Assembly (NCBI RefSeq): GCF_047496725.1
Contig: NC_132972.1
Span: 6,316,001 to 6,380,000, forward strand
Direction: 5' to 3'
Source: Anoplolepis gracilipes
Taxonomy: Eukaryota > Arthropoda > Insecta > Hymenoptera > Formicidae
DNA: 64,000 bases
In this document: in pieces, positions 16,201-27,685 of the stretch
Position numbering within the stretch: the first letter of the stretch is position 1
Layout of the letters: each line of letters begins with the position of its first letter
Program-made: the position numbers and the translations under genes
The notes under the pieces: generated by a model
Seen by the model: only the letters and a program-made list of their open reading frames with translations
Told to the model about the DNA's origin: nothing
Databases searched by the model: none

Positions 16201-16292
16201 GAAAATCCCGAATCTTCTCGACTAGCTCCTCGCGGACGTTGATCAATTATATCGCGCGTTAGCTCTTTTTTTTTTTTTAACCATAACCTCAC

Positions 16293-16720
16293 CTGCTACG
16301 ACGTCGATCGAATCACTCCATAGTATCACTGTCAGCGGCTGACTACGGCCTCCCTTTCGGTAGTCTGACGGTGGACTGGATGCAAGACCACAAACACCAT
16401 GAACACGTACGTCCGAACGCGGGGTGAATCGCGACGCGGTCGGAAGAGCGAAACGGAGGGAAAGAATGAGGGAGAACTGCGTAGGGAGAAAGAGAGAAAG
16501 AAAGAGAGAGATAGGACCGAGCGTGTGTCAAACGTACGAACATACACGTCCGCTTCCGCGTCCGCGCGTGCACTGACTTCTCCTCTGTCTGTTCAGGCGC
16601 GCCAGCCCGCAGTCCATCCACCTTGGGCCACTGTAGACTCGTCGCTAGGTTGCCATGACGACCGGTCAACAGCACGCGCAGTTGGCGCGAGCGAGACGCC
16701 GTCACGCGGTCGTCGATGGA
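16293..16720 (-). promoter_or_regulatory. CG-rich block: possible promoter and untranslated first exon on the minus strand
   Basis: What is seen: a strongly CG-rich block among AT-rich flanks, with purine-rich GAAAGAGAG runs at 16455-16510, an X-box-like site at 16649-16662, and on the minus strand GTAGCAG followed by GTGAGG, a near-consensus 5' splice site whose exon would end at 16293. A first exon ending there would be noncoding, because the ATG just upstream of the donor is soon followed by TGA. The inferred gene would continue leftward, to lower coordinates. Frames of 120-140 codons on both strands cover the block, are arginine- and serine-rich and unrecognised, and are probably by-products of composition. 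Confidence 0.25.
16649..16662. promoter_or_regulatory. RFX/X-box-like site GTTGCCATGACGAC
   Basis: The sequence fits the ciliary X-box consensus RYYNYY-N(1-3)-RRNRAC with a two-base spacer. RFX sites of this kind lie close upstream of ciliary genes in animals, and in insects are used in ciliated sensory neurons. Here it lies within a CG-rich, promoter-like block. A degenerate 14-mer will also occur by chance in 64 kb, so function is inference only. Confidence 0.25.
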
Positions 16721-16750
16721 GGGAAAGAGTGAAAGGGGAGAGGGAAAAAT

Positions 16751-18230
16751 TTTCGCGTTTGTGGAAAATTCTTTTTAACAAAAAAAAAAATGAAAACATT
16801 TTTATATCACGATATGTATAATACATATATTAAAAATGTATATAATACATGTATTATATATATATTTATAATATATGTATATATTTAAAATATATATAAA
16901 ATATATATAATATATACATATACATATATATTTATAAAAAATACTAATTGTAAGAAAAAATGGTTAACATATATATATAATAGCGTACATAATGCAAGAA
17001 CACGTGTTAAAAAATATATCGGAATAACTAATAATATATTTTATAAGAAAAATTGATATTAAAATAAAATAAGAATGTTGCTAAAAAACCTAGTATAAGA
17101 AAGTCTCGATATATAATTAATTTAAATTATTTGAAGAAGAATAAAAAATGGCGTAGGCAAAGAGTTATATTTATTATATTATATTTACACAAAGAAAAAA
17201 AATTTCAACGGACGAAAGTTAAGATTTTTTATTTATGTTACATTAAATTGAATTAAATAATAATAAAAGTAATTGTAAATTGTAATAATTTTCCTGACAA
17301 GAAAAAAGCAAGAACTGACAAATCCATATCTATATATACTGTAAATATTTTATTGTTTCCATGCAGTATCAAGTAACCCGCATTGTGAGATAAATTGGAA
17401 ACGTCAATATATACAATTAGTATTTAAACAATCGTAAATTTGATATATTTATTTATTCTCCTAATAGAGTTTATGTAGCTCAATATGTTTACATATAAAA
17501 CCAACAATTATTATTTTATTATTCTCATCAGGATCGCATTACATATACTCGTACATATACAGTTTTCAGACTACATTTGCGCTTCTATTTTCTGCGCGGT
17601 TTAATCGACACAAAATAGAAAAGTAAAAAATCGACGATAGAATTTAATATCTCTCTTATATGTGGCGGAAAAAAATTCGAAGCGCGGATGTATATCGGCG
17701 TTTTGCTGTAGATATCCAGAAAGTTAATAACGATCGCTCTCTCCCCCAAACGACTGAAAAGGACCGCCGAATCTGCGGAGGCTGTCAAATAAGCTGATGC
17801 TGCAGGAATGTTATTCGCGGATATATGTAAGCTTTTTATGAACGTGTCAGATTTCTATAATCAACGCAGCAGTCCGTCATCATTCTGATCTCTTCTCGCT
17901 TATACATAAGTTCTGTGCATATGTGAACGTTAGCGACAAATAGATTATTCGGAAAAATCGATTAGGATAATAAAAGTTTATTTAACTATAAAATGGATTA
18001 TTTCTATAAAAAGATTTAAAAAAATTATCTTCGATGATTGAAAACTTGAAAGCTAAATACAAAAAAAAAAAAAAAAAAATAGCAAACCGGATTAATTAAC
18101 GGGTTAAAAAAAAAAACAAAAACACGCACGCGCGTATCACGAGATAATTTATCTCAGATCATTGTCATGGCACTTAGTTTCACTTTTATTTAATTCTCGC
18201 TGATTTTCTAAGTCTCTAATTTATTAATTA
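16751..18230. other. AT-rich stretch, no gene seen
   Basis: 16795-16940 is imperfect TA-rich low-complexity sequence. A CG-enriched patch at 17580-17830 has an unassigned 67-codon minus frame. An A-run (about 19) sits at 18061-18079 beside a short A-rich stretch at 18107-18121. Confidence 0.5.
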
Positions 18231-18305
18231 AAAAGGTCCGTAGGTTGAATCAAATCTCTCGAGACTGAACAAAATGTGGAGATAAGACAGCGAGCAAGAA
18301 AGAAG

Positions 18306-18360
18306 ATAAGAAAGAAAGAAAGATAGAAAGAGAGAGAAAGAGAGAGAGAGAGAGAGAAAG
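18306..18360. repeat. AGAAAG/(GA)n low-complexity tract
   Basis: Purine-only run grading from GAAA units to GA units. It opens long serine/leucine-rich frames on the minus strand that are not genes. Confidence 0.9.
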
Positions 18361-18485
18361 GAATAAAAAATGAGACAGGAAATTCCGGGCTGGATTATGC
18401 GCATCGTGGAAATTAATAAGAGGTACGGTGTAAACGTGCAGGGCTGAAATGCGGCCTCCACGAAGGAAGGGATCGTTAATGCTTC

Positions 18486-18546
18486 GGGCTTGTTTCTTTT
18501 TTTCTTCGTTCTTTTCTTTTTCTTTTCTTTTTTTTTTTCTTCTTTT
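18486..18546. repeat. Polypyrimidine (T/C) tract
   Basis: About 60 bases almost entirely T with scattered C. On the plus strand it could act as a polypyrimidine tract, but no AG acceptor follows at the right spacing. Confidence 0.85.
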
Positions 18547-18691
18547 TAATACCGCTCCACGGGACGTCGATACGATGCGACTACGCGAATACGTGACTTC
18601 CAACTCGAGCATCTCATAAAATACGAGCAAATTCCCCGAAGTGGAGAGAAGAGAACGGTGGCTCATTCGAAACGGCAAAAGCGAGGACGAA

Positions 18692-18762
18692 ATGTCTGAG
18701 TATAGCGAAGTTTCGAAAAAGGACAAACGCTCGAAATTGCGGAAATTAATTTACTCGCGGTC
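18692..18762 (+). CDS. Candidate first coding exon (23 codons plus 2 bases), function unknown
   Basis: An ATG at 18692 opens a hydrophilic, lysine- and serine-rich peptide (starts MSEYSEVSKKDKRSK) that runs into GTAAGT at 18763-18768, a consensus intron start on the plus strand; the exon would end in phase 2. The same frame is open upstream to a TAA near 18618, also with a charged, protein-like translation, so the exon could start earlier. No family is recognised. The exon side of the donor (GGTC) is weak, and a random ATG-plus-donor in a CG-rich islet is quite possible. Confidence 0.18.
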
Positions 18763-18768
18763 GTAAGT

Positions 18769-20930
18769 GAACCACTTGTTTCATACGTTTCCCACGTATT
18801 CTAAACGGAGCTTTATTTTTATCCCTATTGTTTCAAGAATATATATATAAAATTAGTCTGAAGAAACTTTTGCATTTTCTTAAGTTAACGATTATGCTTA
18901 TTTCGCTATTTAAGTTACACTACTTGGCCTCTTAATTTCACTCAATCACTGTATTATATATCTATTGTTTTATATATTATATAAAATATATAAAAAATAA
19001 ACTGGGAATATACACAAAAAACTGACAATAAGATTTGAGCCTATATACATAAAGTGAAATGTATGTAATAATTTAAAATCCAATTTATATTTTCAAATTA
19101 ATTGCATATTGCGATAATTTTGTAACAAAGCGGCTAATTATATTGTTACACACGTCAATACAATTATTTTATTTTAATCCCTTGGTGTTCAATATTCCAA
19201 ATTAAAAGCATTAGTTTTGTTAATCTTTGCGGACAAAAATTGCGTAATTTTGAATTTTTAATTTTCTAAAGCTGATTTTCAACGCATGACGCGCGTTTAG
19301 ACGCGTACGCAGAAAAGCATTGCAAAATGCGATTATTCCGCCAGTCGATTTATCGCGCGTTATAATAACGTGTCGTTAACTGCAGAATTTCACTGTTACT
19401 GCAACGCAACGCGCATTCAAATGTGTGTATATCTGTAATCCCAATTATGATAGTTCAATAGTCCGTATAGATTACTCCAGCGATTACTCTATTTTCCAAA
19501 TTAAATTAAGCCCCAATAACTAGTTGGGCATATAAACATTGCAAATACCTATACATAAATATCAGCACACGCTGCGACGACACATCTGCATCATTTTTAT
19601 TCTATCTAATGAATTAGGACAGCAAGCTTTTATAAGAAATAACAATGTATGAAGAATGGAGCAATTCGTTTTACATATTCCTCGGTAAGATTTTACAGAG
19701 CGAAGAAAAAAGTTCTTCAAATTTCCCTAATTTGTATGTACAGTTTTTAAAGTCGTGATCTCGAATTAATGATTTATGTAATAAAAAATAATACAAACAC
19801 GTACTGCGCATAAATAAAAAACAATGTTTTCCTTATTAATTATATCAACGTTAATATTATATTAATCTTAATTCTTGCAACAATGCTTATTTGTATCTTT
19901 TAAAGAAACTTTTTTACATTGTGATATCATTTGTCTGACAGTTTTCTTTACAAAATTCGTGAAATGTTATATTCATGTGTAAAAACGCTGTTCTCAGATT
20001 ATGATAAATTTCCATTAAATACTGATGACGCTTTCCGTTTTGAAATTCTTCATTAATTTAACCTGCTGCAGAAAGCTTTCATTCAATCATGCACCGAACA
20101 AAGAGTCTCCGCGTCATGCTGTACAGCTCGTATGCGAGAGCTTCCATATATTTTCAGCTCTCGCGGTGAAAGAAACACTGGAAAACGGGGCCACATAAAT
20201 CTAGTTAAATCTAGGAAAGGCATAGCCAAAGCAATGAAGAAACATGCGCGCACGCGTTACAATGACTTTTCGTAGAGTTTATGGATACCTTGGCAACAAA
20301 ACTACGCCAAGTCCGTTCAAAATCCTTCTCTTTATGCGTTCGCACATCATTTGCCCCGGGTTTTCATAATCTTCAACTCCGAAACCGAGGTTTTGCTCTT
20401 CAATACGGTTACCTCGGACAGATCCTCCATCAAAGACGAAATCGGGACATTCGACTCAGCACAGAGCAAACTGCTTGCATTTGCCGCAGTATATAATGAT
20501 GAAAAAGTCAAAAAATATCAGTAAATCAGTAAGAAATAATTATTAAAAAATGTTGACCACTGTAAAATAAGATGGAACCTGATCTTTTATCTAACAATAA
20601 GTTATATTCAGGTAATCGCTTTCTTAGCAGGAATTTAATTTAAAGTTTAATCATCGAGTTATTTAATATTATACTTTCATATACTTTACATTAAAGAAAT
20701 ATAGGAAGACGAGATTGTATCGTTATTGCTTGGTACAAAGGTTAAAATTAAAATAATCCATCCTTTAGACTGTGCAAAAGAAAATTTGAATTATTTTATT
20801 ATAAATCAACGTAAAAGTGTGATAATTTTTAAAAAAAAAAACGTTCCATTTAAAGAAGATTATAACGAAGTAAAACTCCAAAATAAGGTTCTATCAATAT
20901 ATAATTCTTTTTTAAAAACTGCATGCAGAT
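18769..20930. other. AT-rich stretch with one CG-enriched patch, no gene seen
   Basis: Nothing identified. ATG at 19645 followed by 13 codons and CG|GTAAGA (GT at 19685) is another possible tiny first exon, too short to weigh. GCCCCAA...TTGGGC near 19511-19531 is a small hairpin. The patch at 20090-20500 gives a 71-codon plus frame of no known type. Confidence 0.45.
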
Positions 20931-21483
20931 ACTCGAGATGAAAGCATAAATTCTTTGCGCGACTGACAAGCGTGCTCCATGTGCGCGATTCGTTTCCATA
21001 ATTTTAATCTCGCGAAAAAGCGCGAATATCCTTTAGCGCGAACGTTCAGGGAATCGTCGTCTCGCGGTCGGTTTTCCCAGCTGAATGGAGGAAAAAGAGA
21101 ATCGCATTCACAGAGCACGGAATGCTTCCGCGCGTATTAGCGCTCCGCCGACAAAATGATAACGAATCGCTTCTGCGAAATTATAGCACGCACGTGGATC
21201 ATATCGCGCTAGGAATGGATGGTGATTTTTTTCCCCGAGATCCGATAAAGCTATCTTTTTCCTCTGGGGAGCAGTGAAGGCATGAGGCGCACACTTGAAA
21301 GCTCCAAAAATTCAGTTCTCGTGCATTAAAAAAATTTAAAAAAAAAGACGATTCTATCAGAACTTTCTTTATATTAAATTATTGTTGGTATTTAAAACAA
21401 TTCGGAAAATAATTTATGTACAAACTTACAAATATATTAATTCGTTATTACTTTCAAAAGAGCATAATTTTCTCGAGTATTTT

Positions 21484-21485
<2 letters not shown>

Positions 21486-21522
<37 letters not shown>
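21486..21522. repeat. (TA)n microsatellite
   Basis: About 18 uninterrupted TA units. Confidence 0.93.
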
Positions 21523-21525
<3 letters not shown>

Positions 21526-22878
21526 TACAATATATAATATTATATGATATCGAAAAAAAATTTCGGAACAAAATTATTTGAGCCTTTTGACAATACCCCG
21601 CAGCTTATATTTCATTAATTTTCACATTGATCCGTCCCTGTAACGTGGCTATCGACGAAATGGTGGATGGATAAAAGAAGAGGGATGGAAAGAAAAAGCT
21701 TTTCCCGCCGGCGGTGAATCGAGCACGCGTAAATTATCATTCATCCGGCGAACGTGACGCGCAAAAGAGGAATGCGCGCGCGGTAGCGCGAAAAAGGACA
21801 AAAGGGAACGGCGGCAGGATGGAAGGGTGAAACGGGAGGGTGGCATTCGGCCGATCTCGTTAATAGCGAGCCAGAGGCATCGAATCTAACCTCGATTCGA
21901 CACACATACGAAAAAGCTTTCCGGCTTGTCGTCCGCTTGGATTTGTGTCAACTGCGACAGGAAACGGCAGCCACGAACTTTATGAGAGTACCGGCAAAGG
22001 TGATGGAAGTGGAGAAGTTGGAGAGAAAGAAAGAGAGATAGAGGGAAAGGAGAAGAGATGCACCTGTCGATATTCACAAGCTCGCTAAATTACGAGAACT
22101 TCGTTTCTGCTCAAAATCTCTTCTTGGAGGTGCGAGCGCACTTCCGCTACAGGACAGCTCGATGGTCCTCGGAAAGTGCCGTGGAATATCTCCGGTTCCA
22201 CTTCGCAGCTGTCAACGTAAATCTGGCATTTGCTTTATATACGTAAGACAATTTGCGATCAGATTACGAGAAATTCGTCGCGGAAATTCGTAACCAATTT
22301 AGGGGATTAAAGTAGCGATGAAGATAATAAAAGATCCCGATAATAAAAGATAAAACCATTTCCGAATAATTGACACTAATGTATATGTATATACAATGAA
22401 TTTCTAATTAAAAGATATTGTTATATCCATTATTATAAATTTTTACCATATTATTTTACATCATAACAAATTTATTAAAAATAGAGCAAACTTTTTTTAT
22501 CTAAATTAAATGAACTTTATCTATAAATAGACATATTTATTTAATATTTAGTACTACGTAATATAAATTATATAAGTATATATGTATAAATTAAATTTAA
22601 TATTATATATTAAAGAATAATAAGTTTTAATTTCCTAGCTGAAAAGAGTTATTACGTTATCTCATTTATTTGATATTACATCCCAAATCTTATGCATTTT
22701 TATGCAGAAGCGTGATTACATAAATGATTGAATATCACGATAGATATCATATTATCTTTGTGCGCGCAGTGTTATTTAGACCTCCCGCACCGTTCATTCC
22801 CAGAGTCGCGCCGTTAGAGATCCCAAGTACGACCTTCATCACGTTCACGATATACGTTTTTGGGCCCATCAGAGCCCG

Positions 22879-22897
22879 CTCTCTCTCTCTCTCTCTG
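22879..22897. repeat. (CT)n microsatellite, short
   Basis: Nine CT units within a CG-rich islet. Confidence 0.85.
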
Positions 22898-23352
22898 TCC
22901 TCGGTACGTCCCACCGATGTCGCAAACGCGATTATCGCGATGCGATGCCGCGCAGGAGGTGCGCCGCTATTAAATCACCAGTACATTATGCGAGATTAGA
23001 GAGCCTCGAGAATGAATATCCAAAGCGAGACTGGCGGCGGTTCGTGCCTGCTGATATATCCCGCTATCTCGCTTAAACATCCACGAAGAACGCCGAGAAT
23101 CTCCGTTGCTTCGACAGTGCACCGGTTATCACTGCTGCGCTCGAGCCGGCAACGAATAATGCGGGTGAATTCACGCACGTCGTGGCGCACACATGGTGTG
23201 TTTCTCGTGTAATGCCGAGTGTACAACGTACGAGAGAGACCGGAAATGAAAGCCGAGGTTGCAATTCGATGCCCTCGTGTTCGACAATTCTGTTCTATAA
23301 ACGCGACGCAAGCGGCAAAATAATTTCAAAACAATTGGTAAGCGTGAATCTT

Positions 23353-23916
23353 TAGGGTAAACTCGGCTAATAGGTGGCCATAGTTTTTTAAAATGCAAAA
23401 AACATACTTTTATTTTTGTTATTTTTTAATAGTGTTTAGCATATTATCTTCACTGAAGCTTAAATTATGTAATACTTTATCGAAATTAAAAGGAAAATAT
23501 TTAATTAAAATTTTATATTATCAAAATAGTACAACATAAGCATCTATGGCCATCTTATCCAACTTTTAAGGAAAAGATGGCCATAGTATTTATAAAAAAA
23601 GTAGTGAAAATGAAAATAAAAATTATAGGTCATATAACAATTTACATATCTTTATAATATGTCTAACGTCGATTACGATAGCTTGACTGTAATTTATTCG
23701 ACGTTGTAACAGTTTTTAGTGGACAAATGAAAAACTTTGCAGATAGTCAAAAGTAAATATATGATATATAAGATTCACAATATCGTTATTTCGAATAATA
23801 TATGCACGTAAACTATTGTAAATATCGATTATTTCTGATATTAACTAAAAAAGCGCACTATGTAGCGATTATTGAAAAAATTACAGCCTATGGCCATCAT
23901 ACCCTAGTTTACCCTA
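23353..23916. mobile_element. TA-flanked TIR element (MITE-like), 560 bp, with internal repeated termini
   Basis: The left end, GGGTAAACT...GGTGGCCATAG (23355-23383), is the inverted match of the right end (23888-23914). Both ends are immediately flanked by TA, the target-site duplication expected of Tc1/mariner-type elements. Two further inverted copies of the subterminal GATGGCCATAG motif meet head-on in the middle (CTATGGCCATCTT at 23544-23556 and AAGATGGCCATAG at 23574-23586). The element therefore looks like two TIR units side by side, 23355-23560 and 23570-23914. No transposase frame is present, so it is non-autonomous. Confidence 0.75.
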
Positions 23917-24347
23917 ATACTTCAGCATCTTCAGATACTTTTCAATACTCGTCAAAACTCGATGCATTTCTTTTTCCTATACTTTAAAAGTAGCCAATAG
24001 CTGAACGTGGTTGACAGCTAAGCGCGAAGTTATGTTCGCGAGCTCTAATTAAACGGGACAGAATTTATAGGGAAATTACCGGGAATAGAAAAGTCCGGGA
24101 AGAAATGAAAGACGCGTAGCGAGAGTCGAGGGAATTCTCGGCTGGAAATCGCGAGAAAGAAAAAGTTAATTTCCCTTTCGTCTTCGTTTTTCTCACGGCA
24201 TTATCTTCCTATTTATCTATCTCTCTTTCCGCGGCTTCTGTCCGAGCGGAAGCAGTCGACATGCGCCGAGAGATGAGAAATTGCGCGATTTAATAACGCG
24301 GCCTGTCTTTTTCGCAAGAATAATTGTTCGCACCGCTCTCTCCGCCT

Positions 24348-24423
24348 CCCCCCCCCCCCCACCCTTCTTCTCTCCTCTTTCTCGACAATAATCATCCTTT
24401 TTTTTTTTTTTTTTTTTTTTTTT
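24348..24423. repeat. C13 run and T26 run, low complexity
   Basis: C13 at 24348-24360 and T26 at 24398-24423, separated by pyrimidine-rich sequence. Read on the minus strand the T run would be a poly(A) tail, but no retrocopy body is recognised beside it. Confidence 0.9.
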
Positions 24424-24789
24424 GTTTTTTGGCTCGCCGCGTCCTTTTCAGTTTCGAACTGCGAGCTGCCGTTTTCGCTCGTGGAATTCCGGTTCGATCG
24501 GCTTTTATTCGCGATTTTGCGCTCGCCAGAATAACGAGAGACTCTGGGCTACGTTTCTCTCGATTGGAAATGATCCACGGGAGAGGACAAAAAAAGAGCG
24601 GACCGCCGCTCATTCGCGATTGGCCGCGCTTTAATGCGATTCCACGCACGATATATAATTTGCGATCCGACGTGAGCCATATAGCTTCGTCCTCGCGAGC
24701 ACCGCATGAGCTCGATTTAATTTCCCGGACCTACCGTTGCCGTGCTTTCCCGAGCGTTTTCGCTTATGAATATAATAGCGCGAACCGCG

Positions 24790-24818
24790 AATATATATAT
24801 ATATATATATATATATAT
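24790..24818. repeat. (TA)n microsatellite
   Basis: About 14 TA units, followed at 24853-24870 by an 18-base T run. Confidence 0.92.
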
Positions 24819-25192
24819 TTCTGCGTCACGCGATGATTTCTTTTTCCCCATGTTTTTTTTTTTTTTTTTTGTTCATAAATTGACTCTGATCCAGTTACTG
24901 TTCAAAGCGGGTGTTGGTCAAAGCGGAAATATTTATCTAAAAATGTTTCAAAGAACAGACAGCTTTGCGAATATTTAAATTGTTACCGCAGGCTTTTATA
25001 CTTGGTACTGTAGCACTATTTCATTGTAGCTCATCCCAAGTAATCTCTATTACATATGCTCCATCGTAATAGCCTATGTGCAATGTCATGTAAATAAAAT
25101 AAAAAATAAAATAAAAATATTAGGACCAATCTTCTTTGACGTTTTAGCGCTCTTTAATTCGACAGTACATCGGACGCTTAATTCTAGTCTGA

Positions 25193-25284
25193 AGAGCAGT
25201 AACGGAATCCGATTCATGGACCGAAAATAAGGCCGAGAGTGAAAAGCTTTTAGTACTTCCTACGTCGGCAAATATGCGATTTAT
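25193..25284. repeat. Dispersed 92-bp repeat, copy 1
   Basis: Aligns without large gaps to 26991-27081. Shared words include GTAACGGAA, CGAAAATA, GAGTGAAAAGCTTTTAGT and TACGTCGGCAAATATG. About 80% identical by eye and in the same orientation, about 1.8 kb apart. The similarity stops abruptly on both sides. It may be a small interspersed element or a duplicated regulatory block. Confidence 0.75.
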
Positions 25285-26990
25285 CCGGTGCCCCTGAGCG
25301 CGCACAAAATTTTCCTCACGTTAGGATTACTAAAATGAAATCCCAAAAATTGCACGTTTGCCGGTGCGCTAAAGTGATATAATTGAGAATAATTCGGATA
25401 TGCGTGTGACACACGTCCCAGACAGATTAATAATTTAATTAAATAAAATACATCTCGAAGAGAGAAAAATAGAGTGTGTGTGTTTAAAAAATATTTTTTA
25501 AAATATTCTATGTATTATCGCCGAAATATATAACATAATCTGATTCGCTCATATTTACGGCTTATTTCGCATTTCTGTCGGAATATACATATGCTTTTAA
25601 ATTTTTTCGTCGCGCATATATAAGCATATTTGTTCATATTTTTTCGTAGGTAATTTTTGTAATGCGATAATATAAAAATATAAAAAAATTCATATTTTTT
25701 ATATAAAGATGTTATTCGTTAACGTGCATATCTAGTTATGAAAAATATTTAAAACTTTAATTATAGAAAAAGAATTGGTGTTTAATATTTTTTAACTAAG
25801 TTTATTAAAACTTCGATATATCGCGTTACAGACATGATCTTCCTAATAAACGAATAATTAAAAAAAAACTGAATATTGGAATTTCGCGAATACGGGTATA
25901 TAGATATACGTATAATAATTTCTCTAAGTGGGTCAAAATAAATCCTATCATTCTTCTCGTTTTTTTTCGTCATTCAACAAATTAATACCTTTCACGAGAC
26001 GAAGGGATGTATCACATTCCGAGATTATGTTAGAACCGCAAATTCCATTACTTTCATTGCAGCAATTTAATCAGTGATCTAATTTACGAATGCCCAAGCA
26101 AAGAGATAATAACTCGGGGTTTTCTCTATAAACCTATCTATATACATATGAATTGAATTTCGCAGATATACATGTGAGAATAAATCAAAATTTCTATTTA
26201 TCTTCTTTATCATCAATATTGAAAGTTATGCTTACAATTCATATGTACATTACATTGCATGTTATCATATCTTTCTGCGATGTATTTATGTTTACTCACA
26301 TCACGAATATCAACCAACAAGTAAGAAGCATTCTTGCTTCTTTGCTTCAGAAAAAAATAAAGAAAAAAAAACAGAAATGGAATGGAGCTTCTGCCTTTAA
26401 AAATGTCATAAATTATATTAGAATTTATATAAATTATAATATATAAGTTATAATTATTTAATATATAAATATTAATTATTTATATAAGTTATAAATATAT
26501 AATTATCTTTTTTTTCTCACGTCTCCTTCTTTAAATTCTCCTTTGATTTAAATTTTTTAAATGTCTTTAATCATGTCTTTCAATCTACGTCTGGAAATTC
26601 CAAGATCCAATTCCTTCGATTAACGTTAAACGTAGTTCGATCGTTTTCTTGTCTTTCTCTCTAAAAAAATAAAACGTGAACAGAGACGGAAATGAGAACT
26701 ATGGTTAAAGCTAACTACGATTAAAGCTAATCGATGTCGACGTAATTGATTCTAATTGCAAGTGCCTAATTGTTTGCCTGTCACTGTCATTGCGTTAGCG
26801 CGTGTATGTACGGCAAGATATTCACGAAAATACCGAGTCTCGAGTGCTCGCGCACAGATAGCAACTCGTCGTGTGTATGTACGTGAAATCTGTATGGAGC
26901 TTTTTCGAGAGAAAGGGGAAGAGGTAGGAAAGAGAGAGCATGTCTTTTTGCTTCGCACGCAGCGGAGCCGTGGCTGTTTCGTACGTACGA
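25285..26990. other. AT-rich stretch between the two repeat copies
   Basis: No feature apart from TA-rich low-complexity sequence at 26400-26510 and a CG-richer zone from 26740 that is open on both strands (about 80 codons each way) and unrecognised. Confidence 0.45.
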
Positions 26991-27081
26991 GAGAGCGGTA
27001 ACGGAACACGATTTACGGGTCGAAAATAGAGCCGCGAGTGAAAAGCTTTTAGTCGTTCGTACGTCGGCAAATATGTGACTA
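26991..27081. repeat. Dispersed 92-bp repeat, copy 2
   Basis: Partner of 25193-25284 in direct orientation. It lies at the edge of a CG-rich islet that continues to about 27260. Confidence 0.75.
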
Positions 27082-27516
27082 ACCCAGAGCTCCTGGCTAC
27101 GTGTACGCGAGTCCGAGTCGCGTTTTCATCCACCTGTGTAATCGCTGCCCTCTTTTTCCTACTCTTCCCGCGCGCGCGGTTCATGATCCGTTTGCTTTTT
27201 CGTTTCCTCGCAACAATTCCCTCCTCCCTCTTTTGTCGAACTTCTTGTCATTACATCCAATCGAAATCGTATTTCTGAACCAGTATTTATTGATGTACAG
27301 GAACAAATTTCAAGAAATTTTAACGCGATGATAGTCGAACGATCACCTAAAATACACATGCAATATGAAAGCTTCGTAGATAAATATTATTTTTCATATT
27401 TTTGTTCACGTTACCAAAAAATAAGAAATACAATTTTTTTAAATTAAATAAAAAATTGAGACATGTGACATATTTTTGTTTTCTCTTTGATTTTTTATAA
27501 TATATATGTATAAAAT

Positions 27517-27685
27517 ATTAGTTGTAAAAAAGGTAGTTTTAAAAAAGATATTTTCTCTCACATGTACATGTTTTGTGTTCAATTTTGCAACTATATGACA
27601 GAGAAAGAAGTCAATAAACCTCGAATAAAAAATATTCTCTTAAAAATATAAACAAGAGAGAAAATATCTTTTTTACAATTAATAT
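27517..27685. repeat. Inverted repeat, ~170 bp, small MITE-like or hairpin
   Basis: AAAAAAGATATTTTCTCTC at 27541-27559 matches, inverted, GAGAGAAAATATCTTTTTT at 27655-27673. Beyond this ATATTAGTTGTAAAAAAG near 27516-27533 matches the inverted form of 27668-27685. The arms enclose about 95 bp. No target duplication was identified. Confidence 0.55.

Larger units (their letters stand above)
20931..23350. other. Cluster of CG-rich islets without an identified gene
   Basis: CG-rich islets at 20940-21320, 21600-22310 and 22730-23330 are separated by AT-rich DNA. Unassigned 60-90 codon frames occur on both strands, notably overlapping ones at 22996-23398. The density of CG words makes these the likeliest places for regulatory DNA in this part of the window, but no defined site was recognised. 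Confidence 0.4.
23917..25192. other. CG-rich islet (24000-24780) and homopolymer-rich sequence
   Basis: A frame of about 170 codons (24324-24836 +) runs through a C13 run, a T26 run and a (TA)n run and is plainly artefactual. No recognised gene; the islet may be regulatory or chance. Confidence 0.5.

Noticed and set aside
19645..19684. ATG plus 13 codons ending at CG|GTAAGA
   Set aside because: Too short to separate from chance in AT-rich DNA, with no promoter-like context.
24324..24836. 170-codon plus frame
   Set aside because: It crosses a C13 run, a T26 run and a (TA)n run; the translation is poly-Pro, poly-Phe and Tyr-Ile repeats.
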